NCBI GenBank assembly: GCA_958430865.1
Contig: CAUDNR010004067.1
Span: forward strand, 1 to 64,000
DNA length: 64,000 nt
Source: Entrophospora sp. SA101
Taxonomy: Eukaryota > Glomeromycota > Glomeromycetes > Entrophosporales > Entrophosporaceae
Reading direction: 5' to 3'
Shown here: positions 1 to 12,533 of the stretch, piece after piece
How positions within the stretch are numbered: position 1 is the first letter of the stretch
Layout of the letters: every line of letters begins with the position of its first letter
Notes under the pieces: generated by a model
The model's input: the letters and a program-made list of their open reading frames with translations, nothing else
Told to the model about the DNA's origin: nothing
Database searches by the model: none
Position numbers and translations under genes: made by a program

Positions 1-281
1 AAGAATCAAGTCAAAAGAGCAAAAAAATAGAAAAACTAAGCAAGCAATTAACTGATAGTGAAACACAAAATGAAAATTTGAGGAATTTGATCGACTTAGA
101 TAATAAACCTTTACCCGCCTTACCTATAGAAGAAGAAGACAAGACTTCAGTTAAACAGAGCATATTTAAGCAGTTAAAAACAAAAGCAAAAGTTAAGATT
201 CAACATTTACAAAAGTTAATCAAAAAGGAAAAATCTCACAACCAAGAAATGATTGCTCGAGTAGAGGTTAAGTCTAAATAA
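1..281 (+). CDS. Partial coiled-coil protein, Mollicutes-endobacterium type
   Basis: The frame is open from base 3 to a TAA at 279-281 and runs off the left edge, so the N-terminus is missing. The protein is rich in Lys, Glu and Gln with heptad-like spacing, which suggests a coiled coil. It holds a proline-containing segment (KPLPALPIEEED) and ends in IARVEVKSK. The next gene has the same architecture: a coiled coil, an ELPLLPDEE segment and a late VAQIEVKKW. The two therefore look like tandem paralogues 13 bases apart. No TGA falls in this frame, so the genetic code is judged from the neighbour. No function is recognised. The assignment to a Mollicutes-related endobacterium rests on the neighbour and is inference. 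Confidence 0.55.
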   Translation, partial: ESSQKSKKIEKLSKQLTDSETQNENLRNLIDLDNKPLPALPIEEEDKTSVKQSIFKQLKTKAKVKIQHLQKLIKKEKSHNQEMIARVEVKSK

Positions 282-294
282 CAAGTAAATTGCA

Positions 295-954
295 ATGAGA
301 GAACTGGAATACACAGTTTTAGAATTGGAAAAAGAAAACAAAAAGACTTGTGATTTCTGCTCTAAGTTTGAAAACAAAAATAATAAATCCATTCATCAAA
401 TAAGAGCTCGTAGCAAAGTAACTGGGGAATGAATTTCAGATGACATGGTTTGTGAAAGGTGTGAAGAAAAGTATTGAAATGATGAATTGTTAAAGTGTAA
501 TAGATGTGGTAGATTGCAAACCAAGTTAGATTTTGATATTACTACTGGTAAGAATGTTTGCTACTGTATTAGAAACAATGAGGATTTGGAAGAGAAGGAA
601 CTCCCTCTCTTACCTGATGAAGAAGTAAGTCAGTCTGCTTTTTATGAAAGGCAAATAAACTCCTTACAAGAACAACTAAACAAGACTGAAGAAGCATTAG
701 AAATCGAAAGGGAAGAAGTAGTTAAGTTTCAGGAGAAATCTGAAGAATGAAGCAAGAGGCAAAAACAAGAATTGCTAGATAGGATTAAACAATTAGAAGC
801 AGAAAATGAAAAACTAAAAGGCTTAACTAATCAAGAATTAATAAAAGAAATCAACAAGTTAAAAGTTCAATTAGCACAATTACAACAACAAAATGGTCAA
901 TTAGTTGCTCAAATCGAAGTTAAAAAATGACCTTGATTGAAAATAAGAAAGTAA
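295..954 (+). CDS. Zinc-ribbon/coiled-coil protein read with TGA = Trp (code 4)
   Basis: With the standard code this stretch is broken by in-frame TGA at 430, 475, 748, 928 and 934. Read as tryptophan, they give one 219-residue frame from ATG 295 to TAA 952-954. The N-terminal third has paired cysteines at about C19/C22, C53/C56, C68/C71 and C89/C91, like one or two zinc ribbons. Residues ~110-205 are a Glu/Lys/Gln coiled coil. The protein ends in a basic tail with two of the TGA tryptophans (KKWPWLKIRK). All five breaks are TGA, with no TAA, TAG or frameshift, which is the Mycoplasma/Spiroplasma code and not random decay. AM-fungal Mollicutes-related endobacteria use this code. There is no clear Shine-Dalgarno sequence and the function is unknown. 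The CDS should be translated with table 4. Confidence 0.75.
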
Positions 955-1015
955 TTTAAAGAAATTTTCTTCTGTATAAATTGAAATTAATTCCAACTAT
1001 CAAAGAAAATGGTAT

Positions 1016-1282
1016 TTATTTTCCTTCTGATGATTTTTGCTTTTTATTAGGTAATAATGCATCATCATGATGCTTTCTTTTTTTAGCATTTATTATTTTT
1101 CTTTCTTCTTGGTAAATTTCATAAGTGATCCTTTCTTTTCTTAGATAAGCTTCCAGTGTTTGAGTGTCATTTATTTTAAAAATATAAGGAGCAATTTTTT
1201 CACCTTGTTCCTTCTTCAAAATACTTCTAATGGTGCTATAATTCTTGGGTTCCATAGTAGAACTGATATAAATGAGTTTCAT
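1016..1282 (-). CDS. Unrecognised 88-aa ORF spanning the left duplicon breakpoint
   Basis: This minus-strand ORF starts at ATG 1282 and converges on the code-4 gene, whose end lies 61 bases away. Its first 64 residues (MKLIYISSTM to ERKII) are identical to those of a second ORF at 36276-36557. The C-termini then differ completely, here a basic tail (NAKKRKHHDD to SSEGK). The switch coincides with the A/B duplication boundary near 1095. At least one of the two is therefore a chimera made by the rearrangement. It contains no TGA, so its genetic code cannot be judged. No family is recognised. It may be a genuine small gene or a 5'-flank ORF of the focadhesin gene, which is divergent from it with ~185 bases between the start codons. 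Confidence 0.35.
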   Translation of the reverse strand: MKLIYISSTMEPKNYSTIRSILKKEQGEKIAPYIFKINDTQTLEAYLRKERITYEIYQEERKIINAKKRKHHDDALLPNKKQKSSEGK

Positions 1283-1467
1283 CTTAACTATTTTTATACA
1301 GGGATAATTCTATATATCACTTAAGGTAACAAATTGGACTGTTAAATTATAATTACAATGCAATTGTGATAATAATGACTAAATTTTGATCCCTGAAATC
1401 CTTGGTAATACCAATGTTCACTTTGTCTGGTTTTGTTGCAGCATGCCCCATTTTATATAATATATAT

Positions 1468-3496
1468 ATGGATATACTAAAACATCGCTCTGTTCAAACG
1501 CAATCAATTCAAAAGATTGCAAATTCTATTGCAAAAAATCCAGGAAATGCTAAAACGCGCATTAATGGTGGAATTGAACCTTCTTTTCTGGAACAACTGT
1601 GGTCATTTATAACACCAGAACATACTGGGGTAGTTTCTTTGCATGCAGTCAATAAACTAATCTCTCTTGTAACTATAGGTGCTATACCATGGGAAGAAAC
1701 TTTGAATCATTTGACAGATTTGTTATCAACATCTTCAGGCGACTCAAAATTTCATAACGTTATAATTACAGGAATAACGGATCTTCTAATTAATCATTTA
1801 GATGGAAATATTGATTCAGTAGAATATAAATCACCGTTCAATAGTAGGGCAAGAAATTATGAAGGGAAAATAGATCACCCTTTTATTATTGTTGCTAATT
1901 CTGATATTATTAAACTAGAAGAAACATGGTTAATATTGATTTCACATTTAGAAAGGATTTTTGATTTGTCAAGAGTAAAGTTTTCAGCATCACAACATAT
2001 CATGAAAGAAAAGAGATCATTACATTATTTAATAAACTGTCTTGAAATGATGAAACCTTTCCTAGATTTTGTTATATTAAATGGCTTACAACAACATAAT
2101 AAAAACTACCGGTCTTTAACTATTATACAACTGCTGATTCGATTAATGTATAAATATGGAATTTATGAGATATTTATCAAGACTTTGATGAATTATTTAC
2201 TTTCAATAACACAAAGTTTATCATTTATTGATGATAATGTGAATACTTATATTATCATACAATCACTTGTGCAAATAATAAATATCAATAATAAAACCAA
2301 TTCTATTCTTAATGAATGTTCATCAAATTTGCTTAATCAAATGTTTAATATCACTTGTGATTTAATCAACAACGATGACAATCTATCAATAACAACAACA
2401 AACAATTATATTCCTCTAATTTATCAACTATTAATATTAGATGATGGAAAAATCCGTAATATTATTCCAACGTCAAACTTCAATCTTGTATGGGCATCTT
2501 TATCTTATTTATTATTGATCACTCAATCATTTGATGATCAAAATTTGATATTAAAAATTATGGATAAGTTAATTGAAGAAAACTTGAAAGTATTAAATAT
2601 CAGCAATAGTGACAGTGATAACAGCGATGGTAATATTAGCATTAATAGTAATATTATTAATATAGCAATATTACCATTATTTCAAGTCATTGCAGATTTA
2701 GAAAAAGGAGAAATCAGAAATTTAGCAATGGTAATTCTTTTCAGATTACAAAAATTTCAAAATTTAAAAATTAATCAAAATTTTTTATCTAAAGAGGTAA
2801 TTATCACAATAATTAATATAAAATGATAACAATGACATAATAACAATAACAATAATAATAATAATAATAATAATAGATTTCCAATTCGTCAAATATAACA
2901 GGAAATCTTGCAAAGTTATCATCAGAAATATATAATTTATCATCATCAACTTTTCAAAATAAAAAAATTCAAAAGTCTAATAACACACAGATTAATTTAT
3001 TGTTTCACATTCCATATTTATTTCATGAAAACGACACAAGTAAAATTGAAGCTTTGGATTATCTTACATCAGTAATAACTGAAGATATGCAAATGGCAAA
3101 ATCATTAAAATTGCCAATATTTTTGTTATTATTATACATTCTAAGGAATGATATTTCATCATCTATTCATCTTCATATCTTGTATGATTCTTTACCATCA
3201 TTAATCACAAGAAACGATCCAATTATCACAACTAAAATTTTTAAAGTTATCACTAATATTATGCAAGAGGAAGAGTTAAATTTAAATAATAATGATGGTA
3301 TTTATTATTATAAATTATCAACAATTGGTATAAGGGTTTTATTTAAATGCTGGAAAAGACAAAAAAGATGTTGGGAAGCTTTAATATCTGTGATAAGTAA
3401 TTGGGTAGAAGATAGACTACTTAAGACTTCAATTGATATTAAAAGGGAAGATTTTGAACTGGAAATATCAATACTGAGTACTATCAGGTTTGTTAT

Positions 3497-3530
<34 letters not shown>

Positions 3531-6500
3531 ACACGTGTGTATTTATATATATTTATAAAATTTATAAAATTTATTTATTATTATTAATAGAGATATTTGT
3601 AAGATAGATGCAGTAAATTATTCTGAAGAATTAATTCCTTTAATATCAAGTTTACTTCAATCAACAATATTACATCCAATTAGTTTATGTTTAGTAATTG
3701 ACACTTTAAATACATGTATTGAGGCCAATGCTGCAGATATTTATGAAGGTTTATTATCATGACTATGACTATTATGATTATGATTGGTTTGATTTACTAA
3801 CAATAAATATATTAATTATTTCAATTTTTCATTATAATAGTTTGGAATAAATTCATTATTTATATTGCAGAAATTGTGAAAATAAATAAAATTTCAAATT
3901 TACAAGTAATTAGTATGTTATGTAATTTTTATCAATTGGTAGCGAAACATGATGATGGTAACTTTCTTTTATATATAAATTACATTATTTAATAATAATG
4001 ATAACAATAACAATATTTTTGTTTTATTTAGATTGTGAAGAATATGAAGAACTTAAGAATGAGGTTTTATCAAAACACATGTATCCATTAATTTCTACTG
4101 GAGAGGCCCCAAATAGCTTAAAAGATAAAGAAAATGACAATGTTGATGATGAACAAGAGAAAAAAAAACCTTTTGAGTTTCAAAAAAATCAAGAGATTTT
4201 AAAATGCGCATTAAAAGCATTATCATTTTTTTCTGCAACTTGTATCCTTTCAACAATTTTTTCCAAGCAACCAAAGATTATTGTTAATCAAATAAGTCAT
4301 TCTAAATATTTAAGTCAGATTGATGAATGGAAATTTGTGCTGAGTAATTTGATTTCTTATGAAATTGAAAATATGAGTCGTACATTATTCAAAGGTAGAA
4401 CCAAATTTACTGGAAAAGGGATAGGAGGAGCGGAAGACAGAAGAGATGAAGATGAAGATGAAAAGAAATTACAAAAAGTTAAAGGTAGTTTGTTTTCAAT
4501 CAGTTCAAAAATTATTGAATCATGGGAAAGTGGAAAGGTTGTGCCAGGATTAAGAGTTGGCTATTCATTAGCAACATTAAATTTTTTCGAATCATCATTA
4601 CCATTATCATCCTCAACAATGATACTTGATAAAGAAGAGCAACAAAAAAAAGATGACCTTGTAAATAAAATAGAATTTATAAAATCAACTAAATTTTATA
4701 AATTGTTGATGAATGTAATTCAAGATGTTAATTTAACAGATCATTGGATGATTAGAATTGGTGTGATTGCTGAATGGACTAAATTTTTTGAAAATGGCTT
4801 ACAAGAAATTTTTTCAATAACAATTAACAGTCAAAATAATTTTGATTTTAATAATGAAGAAGAAATAATAAATATTTTAAAAGATGATTTGATTAAGTTA
4901 TTATCTGAAACTAGTGTTCCCACCATATTTCAAAATGTTATATTTGCAATTACCGGTATTTAAATATAAATATAGATAAAATATTTATTTATTTAATAAT
5001 AATAATAATAATATTTGTTGCTATTACAATTACTATTTTTTAGGTCTATGCTTAGCTTTGAGATCACTTAATAATGTATCAAAAGAGCAATATGCTGCAA
5101 ATATTTTAAGATGTTTAAGAGATAATTATTTTGTTGATGGATCATTTCAAGACACTGTTGAAAAACATGAAAATCAAGATATAAGCTTGATTACAAGTGA
5201 TGAAGTACAATTTAGTGTTATGATTTCTTTAGGATATTTAACAACCTTGGTACTGATGGATGAAAGATTTACACAAGAAATTATTAATTTGTTGGTTTCA
5301 AAATTAATTGATGATGATAAGAGGTAAAGAAAATTTTTCTTTTGTAAAAAGATAATATATTATTATAAATATTAATATAAATATATCTTTATATGTTTAT
5401 ATTAAGCTCAATATTTGTTTGGACATTATTTGGAGCAGGTTATGCTATAGGGGTTATTTTATTTCAACAGGCATCATTTCCCACTAGAACTCCTGAAATG
5501 GAAAATAATTGTTCACAAACAATTCAATTCCTTGAAGAATATTTTTTTCAATCAAATAATAACCCAGAAACAGAATCACCAGTATTATTGATTGATTCAT
5601 ATTTAGGTTTTATGCTTGGATTATCAGGGGTTAATCATGAAGAAGTTAAAGAAGTCAAGACAATTTATCAAAAAGCATTATCTGATTTAAAAAAGTTTGT
5701 CGAGTTAAATGGAAAAGTTGAAAATGATCATAAGCGGCGGATTTTAGGTTCAGCTTGGTTTGTTGCATTTTCAAAATTTGAAAGATATGATGAAAATATT
5801 ATTGAACTTTTTGAAAAATTAACAAGTGTTACCACATCAAAGGTATAATTTTAATTACACACACACACACACACACACACATATGAATATTTATATTATT
5901 ATTATTTATTATAGGGAGAATGGACTGGATATGATGTTCATTTTACTCAAACTTATTGTTATGTATTACAAACTGTTCTATTAATCATACCAATAAGAGC
6001 AATATTACCTAATTTACAGAAATTTAATGCCCAATTGAGCTCTCAAATAGAAGTTCTTTCATCACCAGGATCTAATTCTAAAAAACGTCAGAATGCAATT
6101 TTGGCTTTAGGTTCTTTATCAGGGGTGATATATCCACACAATTTTTTTTATGAAAAGGCCAATTCATATTTGTTTAAATCTAGACCATTTACAGTGATCA
6201 ATCAAGTATTGGATACATTAAAAAATATAGCAGGTGTACCATCATCATCACCATCTAGTACTGTTTTTGCTGGAGCAGCAGAAATAATGATTAAAGATGT
6301 GAAAGGTGCAAGGCTGGCAGCTATTATTTTGGGCAAGATGACACAAAGTGTTGATAAACTTTTAGTTGAAAGTAATGATGTTCTAATAAAATCAGTATCA
6401 AAAAATATTGCTGACACAGAACCTAAAAACTATTCTAGATTACCTAATTCAAGCTATTTGAAATTTTTATTTGTAGCATTAACAGATGTAACAGATATTT

Positions 6501-8948
6501 TTTCAAGTAAAAGTCGCTATGTATATATGAATTCTCCAGAATCTACTATATCAATAGAATCAGCACAATTGTTTTTTTCAACACTTATGAATGTCAATCA
6601 AGTTTTTCCACCAGTAAATTGGTTCCCCTTACTTGTAGAATTTAATAAACCAAACTTTAAACAATTTAAATTGCATATTGAAAGTATTAAGTTTGCAATA
6701 AAATATTGTGATTGGTCAGCATCTTTAACAGAATACCTTATGTATGTATTAATGAAATTCCCTGATATTCAAGTTATATCTGATGATGGTGATGATTTTA
6801 ATAGTGGTGACTTAGGATTTGAAGAGATACTTGTTAATGATGGAATTGCTAAAATTTTACAACTTTATGGATTTGAAAAAAATGAAAATGACATAATTAC
6901 AGAAATCAAAAGGCCAACAACATCTTCATCATCTTCAGTTGCTATTAAGCAAAGGCGAGGAATCAATGACATTTTAAAAAAATCAACAATTCATGATTCT
7001 CGTCTTTTAGAAATCTTTGATGTTTTATTTGAAAAGTTATTTGAAAAAGTGGAAAATAAATATTTAAAAATTATTAAGGTTTTTGAATCAAATAATATTT
7101 TGCAAATTATTTATTTTTTATGAATTATTGTATATCTAATCTTTCTATTTATTATGTATTGTAGGGATTACAGATAAAATTTCTAAGAACGATAAATTAT
7201 TATATTCCATCAAATGACAAAACATCCAACACTGAAGATTATTTGACCATAACCCAACAAGAATTAATTAAACGATTAAAAAAACATTTCTACAATTTTA
7301 AAATATCAGATTTGAAAGAACAAGATGTTTACATAATACAACTGTTTACAAAAACTTGTATGTTTTCTAATGATGATATTATAAAAGGTGATCAGTTGTA
7401 TGAAAATGAGGAAGAATTCAAGAAATATGTTGTAACAATTTGTACAATGGTCCAATTGAATCGTGTAGATTCAAAATATCTTATAAATTTATTACAAGAA
7501 AGTTTAGTAATGATAGCAAAACAAAATCAAGAAAAAGATGATGATTATGATGGAAATGATATGATGGAAATGATGGAGTCACACTCATCTAATAACAAAA
7601 ATATTTTAATATTTTCAAAAATCAACAATTCATGATTCTCGTCTTTTAGAAATCTTTGATGTTTTATTTGAAAAGTTATTTGAAAAAGTGGAAAATAAAT
7701 ATTTAAAAATTATTAAGGTTTTTGAATCAAATAATATTTTGCAAATTATTTATTTTTTATGAATTATTGTATATCTAATCTTTCTATTTATTATGTATTG
7801 TAGGGATTACAGATAAAATTTCTAAGAACGATAAATTATTATATTCCATCAAATGACAAAACATCCAACACTGAAGATTATTTGACCATAACCCAACAAG
7901 AATTAATTAAACGATTAAAAAAACATTTCTACAATTTTAAAATATCAGATTTGAAAGAACAAGATGTTTACATAATACAACTGTTTACAAAAACTTGTAT
8001 GTTTTCTAATGATGATATTATAAAAGGTGATCAGTTGTATGAAAATGAGGAAGAATTCAAGAAATATGTTGTAACAATTTGTACAATGGTCCAATTGAAT
8101 CGTGTAGATTCAAAATATCTTATAAATTTATTACAAGAAAGTTTAGTAATGATAGCAAAACAAAATCAAGAAAAAGATGATGATTATGATGGAAATGATA
8201 TGATGGAAATGATGGAGTCACACTCATCTAATAACAAAAATATTTTAATATTTTCATGGATTCTTTTTACCATCCATTTTGACATATTCAATAATACTAA
8301 AAAATCAAACAAAAAAAAAATCTTGAGATCAAAATTAGAATGGCTTGTCAACTTGATGGATGTTTTGATTATAGTAACCAATTCTCCTAATCAAGAATCA
8401 TCATCAATTAACAAAATATGGTATTATGGCATTAATTTGGTGATGAATGGTTTAATTAATTTAAGTTGGTGTGAAGATGATGTTAACATTGATAATATTA
8501 TTGATGGTAATAATGGTGGTGCTACTACCCTTGCTAATGCTATGATCAATTCATGTTTTATTGATTGTCAGATATTTGATGAGAATTTTATGAGAATTTT
8601 CAATAATCCTGTTATTGTGAAACAACTTCCAAATTTAATTATCAAAGAAATTCAACAATCAGTTGATATGGATGATAATGGGTTTAACACATTAAATGAA
8701 AAGGTAGAAAATTATTTTTGCATTTTTTTTTTTTTCTAGAAAACTTAAAATTAAATTCTTTATATTAATCCGAATTTTCTCTCAAAAAATTTCAGGTAAC
8801 TAAAAGATTTCTACAGTTATTTGAAAATTTGAGGAAAGATAAGGCAAACGAGGCAAGCCATATATTTTGGGAAATTTTAAATAGATTGAGATCACCTAAA
8901 ATCGGGCTTATTTCAGATAATGAAAGTTGGGTATTATTTGAATATTAA
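1468..8948 (+). CDS. FOCAD: Focadhesin (FOCAD/RST1-like) homologue, copy A, 10 exons
   Basis: Ten in-phase exons joined by GT–AG introns give a 2013-aa protein: 1468-2796, 2877-3487, 3591-3748, 3871-3957, 4032-4955, 5044-5323, 5407-5842, 5915-7078, 7804-8703 and 8796-8948. Human focadhesin is ~1800 aa. Recognisable family landmarks are a His-Pro motif in the N-terminal armadillo-like part (IDHPFIIVANS), IRDICK across the exon 2/3 junction (~646-651), PPVNW at ~1507-1511, EWLVNLM, and a C-terminus ending ESWVLFEY. ATG 1468 (MDILKHRSVQ) fits the family N-terminus; an in-frame ATG at 1414 would add 18 residues. FOCAD and plant RST1 are cytosolic helical-repeat proteins that work with the SKI complex and exosome. 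Oddity: a 639-bp tandem duplication covers the exon 8/9 junction. The model splices 7078 to 7804 and skips the duplicate; use of the nearer acceptor at 7164 meets a stop at 7635. Confidence 0.85.
6978..8255. repeat. 639-bp tandem duplication inside focadhesin copy A
   Basis: Units 6978-7616 and 7617-8255 are direct, adjacent and apparently identical. Each unit holds the end of exon 8, intron 8 and the first half of exon 9. The junction shows one base (A) of microhomology. Copy B has only one unit (42253-42891). The duplicated donor (7079) and acceptor (7803) still allow a normal exon 8-to-exon 9 splice across an enlarged 725-bp intron. Confidence 0.93.
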
Positions 8949-9707
8949 AACAAGTTTATGAATATGTGAATGCAATGTGAACTTTTAATTATCATTATTA
9001 TTTAAAAAAAGTAGGTCAAGAGATTTGTTTAAAATTAGAATTTGTTTCAGTAATAAAGATTATTATTATATTTTAAGAAATGGTCAAATCTTTTTTCAAT
9101 TAATTGTGATAAAACAATCAATCAAAAGTGCAATAATTCCCTAATTCCAACAAAAAAAACTAATGTCTATTAAGCAATAATAGTCATGGTTTGAATATCC
9201 ACAATCAATTTAAATGATGGATTTGGTTCATGCAAGGGTTAGACGATGGTTTTAACGTGGTTTAATCCAGATAATTCAGTTATTGGTGTTTATAACGAAG
9301 AAACTTTTAATAAATAAAGCTTGAGCGCAACTTTGTTTTGCATAAAATTTCACAAAAAGCACATACTAATTACTAATTCCAGATAAAGTGTCCAATCAAA
9401 TTCGAAGTGAATTTTAACTAACTCGAATCAAATCAATCCATCGGAGCTTTAATCATATTAATATTTGTGCTACTGCTCAAAAATCAAAAATTGTTAATCT
9501 CCTTTATTTTTATTTCTATTTCAAACAATTTCATAATAATAATTAAAATCTACTACAACATCAGAAAAAATTTTCATTCAAATGTTTTTTTGATTCAAAA
9601 AAAAAAGAATTAAAGTATTATTATTTATCATAAATAAAAAATAGTAAAACCCACTTTTCCTTTTCTCACTTTTTACAAATTTTTCTAAATCAAACATGTA
9701 TATATAC
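8949..9707. other. Convergent intergenic region between focadhesin and PWWP genes
   Basis: This is AT-rich sequence between two convergent 3' ends. No ORF, repeat or RNA gene is supportable. It presumably holds both 3' UTRs and polyadenylation signals. The equivalent in copy B is 43585-44343. Confidence 0.6.
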
Positions 9708-12533
9708 TTAAAAAACTTCAACTCCTTCATTAGCGTAACTCTCTTCGTCATCATCTACAGAATCTCCTTCATTCTCGTCGTCGTCATCATCATCATCATT
9801 ATTGTTGTTGTTGTGTGCTTTTAGATTTTTTTTACTGAATAAATCCTTTTCCATTTTTTTTAAATCCTTCATAGCTGTACGATACTCTTTACATAATGAT
9901 CTTAATTTTTCCTCTGCTTCCTCATAAAGCTTCTCTTTGGCTTTTTTATCAAGATCAGGATCTTTAAAATTGAATCTGGAAAGATTCGTTCGCGCTTCTT
10001 CACTCAAATTTTCGATTGATATTTGTGGAATGAGTGGAATTTCTATTTTAAATGCATCCGTTGAATAATTATTATGTTCTTCTTCAAACAATTCTAAATT
10101 ATCATGAAAAAATAATAATAATAAAATTATAATAATTATTGTTTGTCTTCTATAATCCATCAATGATGCATATATATATATACCTTCAATTGTAACATCT
10201 GAATACGTTTCAGTTTTGGAATCTTCATCCATCAAATCAATTTCTGAAGTGTGTCGCAGCTTACGAGATTTTGGCGCGATGTAATAGGCGGAATTATGAT
10301 GAGTAGTAATCTTGGTAACATTTTCAAATTCAGATTTAAGTGAAATGCTACTATGATTTCGTTTCATAGATTTACGATTATAAGATTCTTTTTTATGATT
10401 ATGTATGTCCATCGTCGAAACTGAAGTATTGTCGTCATCACCGTCAACACCAACATCGTCATCATCATCAGAATTACAATTAAACTTTTTAATATTATTC
10501 AATTCATTGGTAGTATTTACAGAATATGAGAAAGTTGTTGATGATGACGACGATGACGATGATGACGATGACGATGATGATGATTTTAAGTAAGCATTTT
10601 TGCCTTTATTATTTGAAGTGCGTGATGATTCTTTGTTGTTACTGTTAAGTTGGTGCGTATTAGCTGATTTGGATGAGTGACGATTGTGATCATTGTTGTT
10701 ACAATTTGATTTGTTTTTAATTTGTCGAATTGATGATGGAGGCGTGATATCAGAAAACCTTTTGGTTTGTATGCTGTCTTTATTTTTATATTTTTTATTA
10801 TTTGGTTTAGATGCTGCAAATGACCTACTTATCGCCCTATTATTTGTAGTAGTAGCAATAATTCTGCGGTTAGTTACCGACCGTTTGTTATCTTTCGTTT
10901 TTCCAAGTGGATTTTTCCAATAATCCCATTGAAAACTTTTAGATGGTTCGCCATTATTTTTTATGCATTTGAGAGCTCTCTTAACTCCAATATGATCAAG
11001 AAATCCTTTTTTTTTTACAAAAGTCAAGTAAGGCTCATCACCCAACATGAAATGCTTTAATCCTTTATGCTCTACTACAGAACTTTTTAAAATTATAAAT
11101 TAAGAAAAAAAATACATCAAATTAATATATGAATATATGAATTGTGCACATACTATGTCATATCCTCGAAATATTTTACAAGAAAATTTCCTTCTAGTAA
11201 CAAATGATCAATATCACAATCAAAATCCATGCTCTCGTCAAGTTCGTCATTTGGAACAATCTAGGTTTTTTAAAAAAAAAAATAGTGAATCACAAGTTTT
11301 AAAATTCAAATAATCTGATAATTCAAATAATATAGAAAATTACCATTGCAGGCCACCAAAAGCCAGCATTTTTATCCAAAGGATCAACTGTGTATATATA
11401 TATAAATGCGTGAGTGAGTATATTCTATTAATTCAAACAATAACATTATATACTTGAATAAAAAAGAATATTACCAAAAACGACATCTCTTCCTTTAAAA
11501 TCTTGTACCAATGATTCATTACTATTCAATGTTTCTTTTGAATGACGCAATGATTTTCTAGAAGGTTTGCTAGGTTGAATAATGACTCTTTTTGTTCTTA
11601 AGGTTCTTGTAATTTTAGGTGATTCTGTTTATTGTTATTAATATTTTAGAGAATGGCTTATGTTAGTAAATTCGACACAATAAAATCTGAATAAATATGT
11701 ACATTACCTTCTTCTTCCAACTCCTCCTGTATTTCCTCTGCTTCCTCATCTTGTTCTTCTTCATTAGAGTTAAAATCGTAATGAGATTTGGATTGAGATC
11801 TATTGCGAAAATTAGTTTTTCGCACATGATTTTTATTCCTTTCTTCTTCCTCTACCACTTCTTCACTTTCTTCTTCATGTATATATTTGCCAGTTTTAGA
11901 CTTTACGCTTGTTTTGGTTTGAGATAATTTATTACGAAATTTAGGTTGTGGTTTATTTACATATTCTTTTTCTTCCGCGCCTTCTTGCTCCTCCTCATTA
12001 TCTAATTCCTCCTTTTCATCCTCGCCTTCGTTGTCAGCTTTGAGTTTTTCAAAATTTTTTAAATGAGATCTATTACGAGATTCAAATTTTTGCTTATTTA
12101 TAATCTTAATTTCTTTATTTTTTTCTTCTTCGTCTTGCTTTTCTTCAGTATCATTTTCCTCATCCATATCATTTTGCACATGGCTATTTACAACACCATT
12201 CATTTGATCATCAATTTGACTATCTTGGAAATCAATTTGTAGCTTTTTTTGTGTTGATATAACACTAACGCTAGAATTAATAATAGTGTTAGAACTGGCA
12301 GTAATAATATTAATTTCATCCACAACTTCTTCTTTATCCAGTTCTATCAACGATTGTTCAACGAGAGTAGAATCGTCGTCATCGTCGCCGTCGTCGTCGC
12401 CGTCATCGCCTTCGTCAAGATTTTTATCGGCATTATCTTTTAGAAGATCATCCTCAGTTTCAATTATTTCGGAATTGTTGTTATCGAAAATAGTTTTATT
12501 ATTACTCTTTTGTTTTTTATTTTTCTGCTTCAT
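9708..12533 (-). CDS. PWWP-domain nuclear protein, copy A, 6 exons
   Basis: Six exons on the minus strand (12533-11708, 11624-11475, 11387-11344, 11260-11154, 11082-10184, 10093-9708) join in phase to 803 aa. ATG 12533 is the first ATG of the open frame. Residues 1-275 are low-complexity and acidic, with Glu-rich stretches and repeated RNRSxxK-like basic patches. Residues ~319-395 resemble a PWWP domain: GRDVVF, then GFWWPAMV (W336-W337-P338), then LVKYFEDMTYS. PWWP domains bind methylated histone tails and DNA, so a chromatin role is inferred. Then come a Ser-rich run, basic patches, a helical charged segment (~715-775) and an Asp/Glu-rich C-terminus. The short exons fall inside the PWWP part. 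The domain call rests on a few residues; no enzymatic domain is visible. The gene is convergent with focadhesin. Confidence 0.72.

Noticed and set aside
3470..3590. ORF extension IYIYIYIH at the end of focadhesin exon 2
   Set aside because: It is read-through of a TA microsatellite in intron 2; the donor at 3488 and IRDICK continuity in exon 3 show the true splice.
5855..5882. CRISPR-like or regulatory repeat
   Set aside because: It is a plain (CA)n microsatellite in intron 7 of focadhesin, present at equal length in all three copies.
10405..10593. Poly-Asp ORF on the plus strand (copy at 45041-45229)
   Set aside because: It is the antisense shadow of the Ser- and Asp-rich repeats of the PWWP gene.
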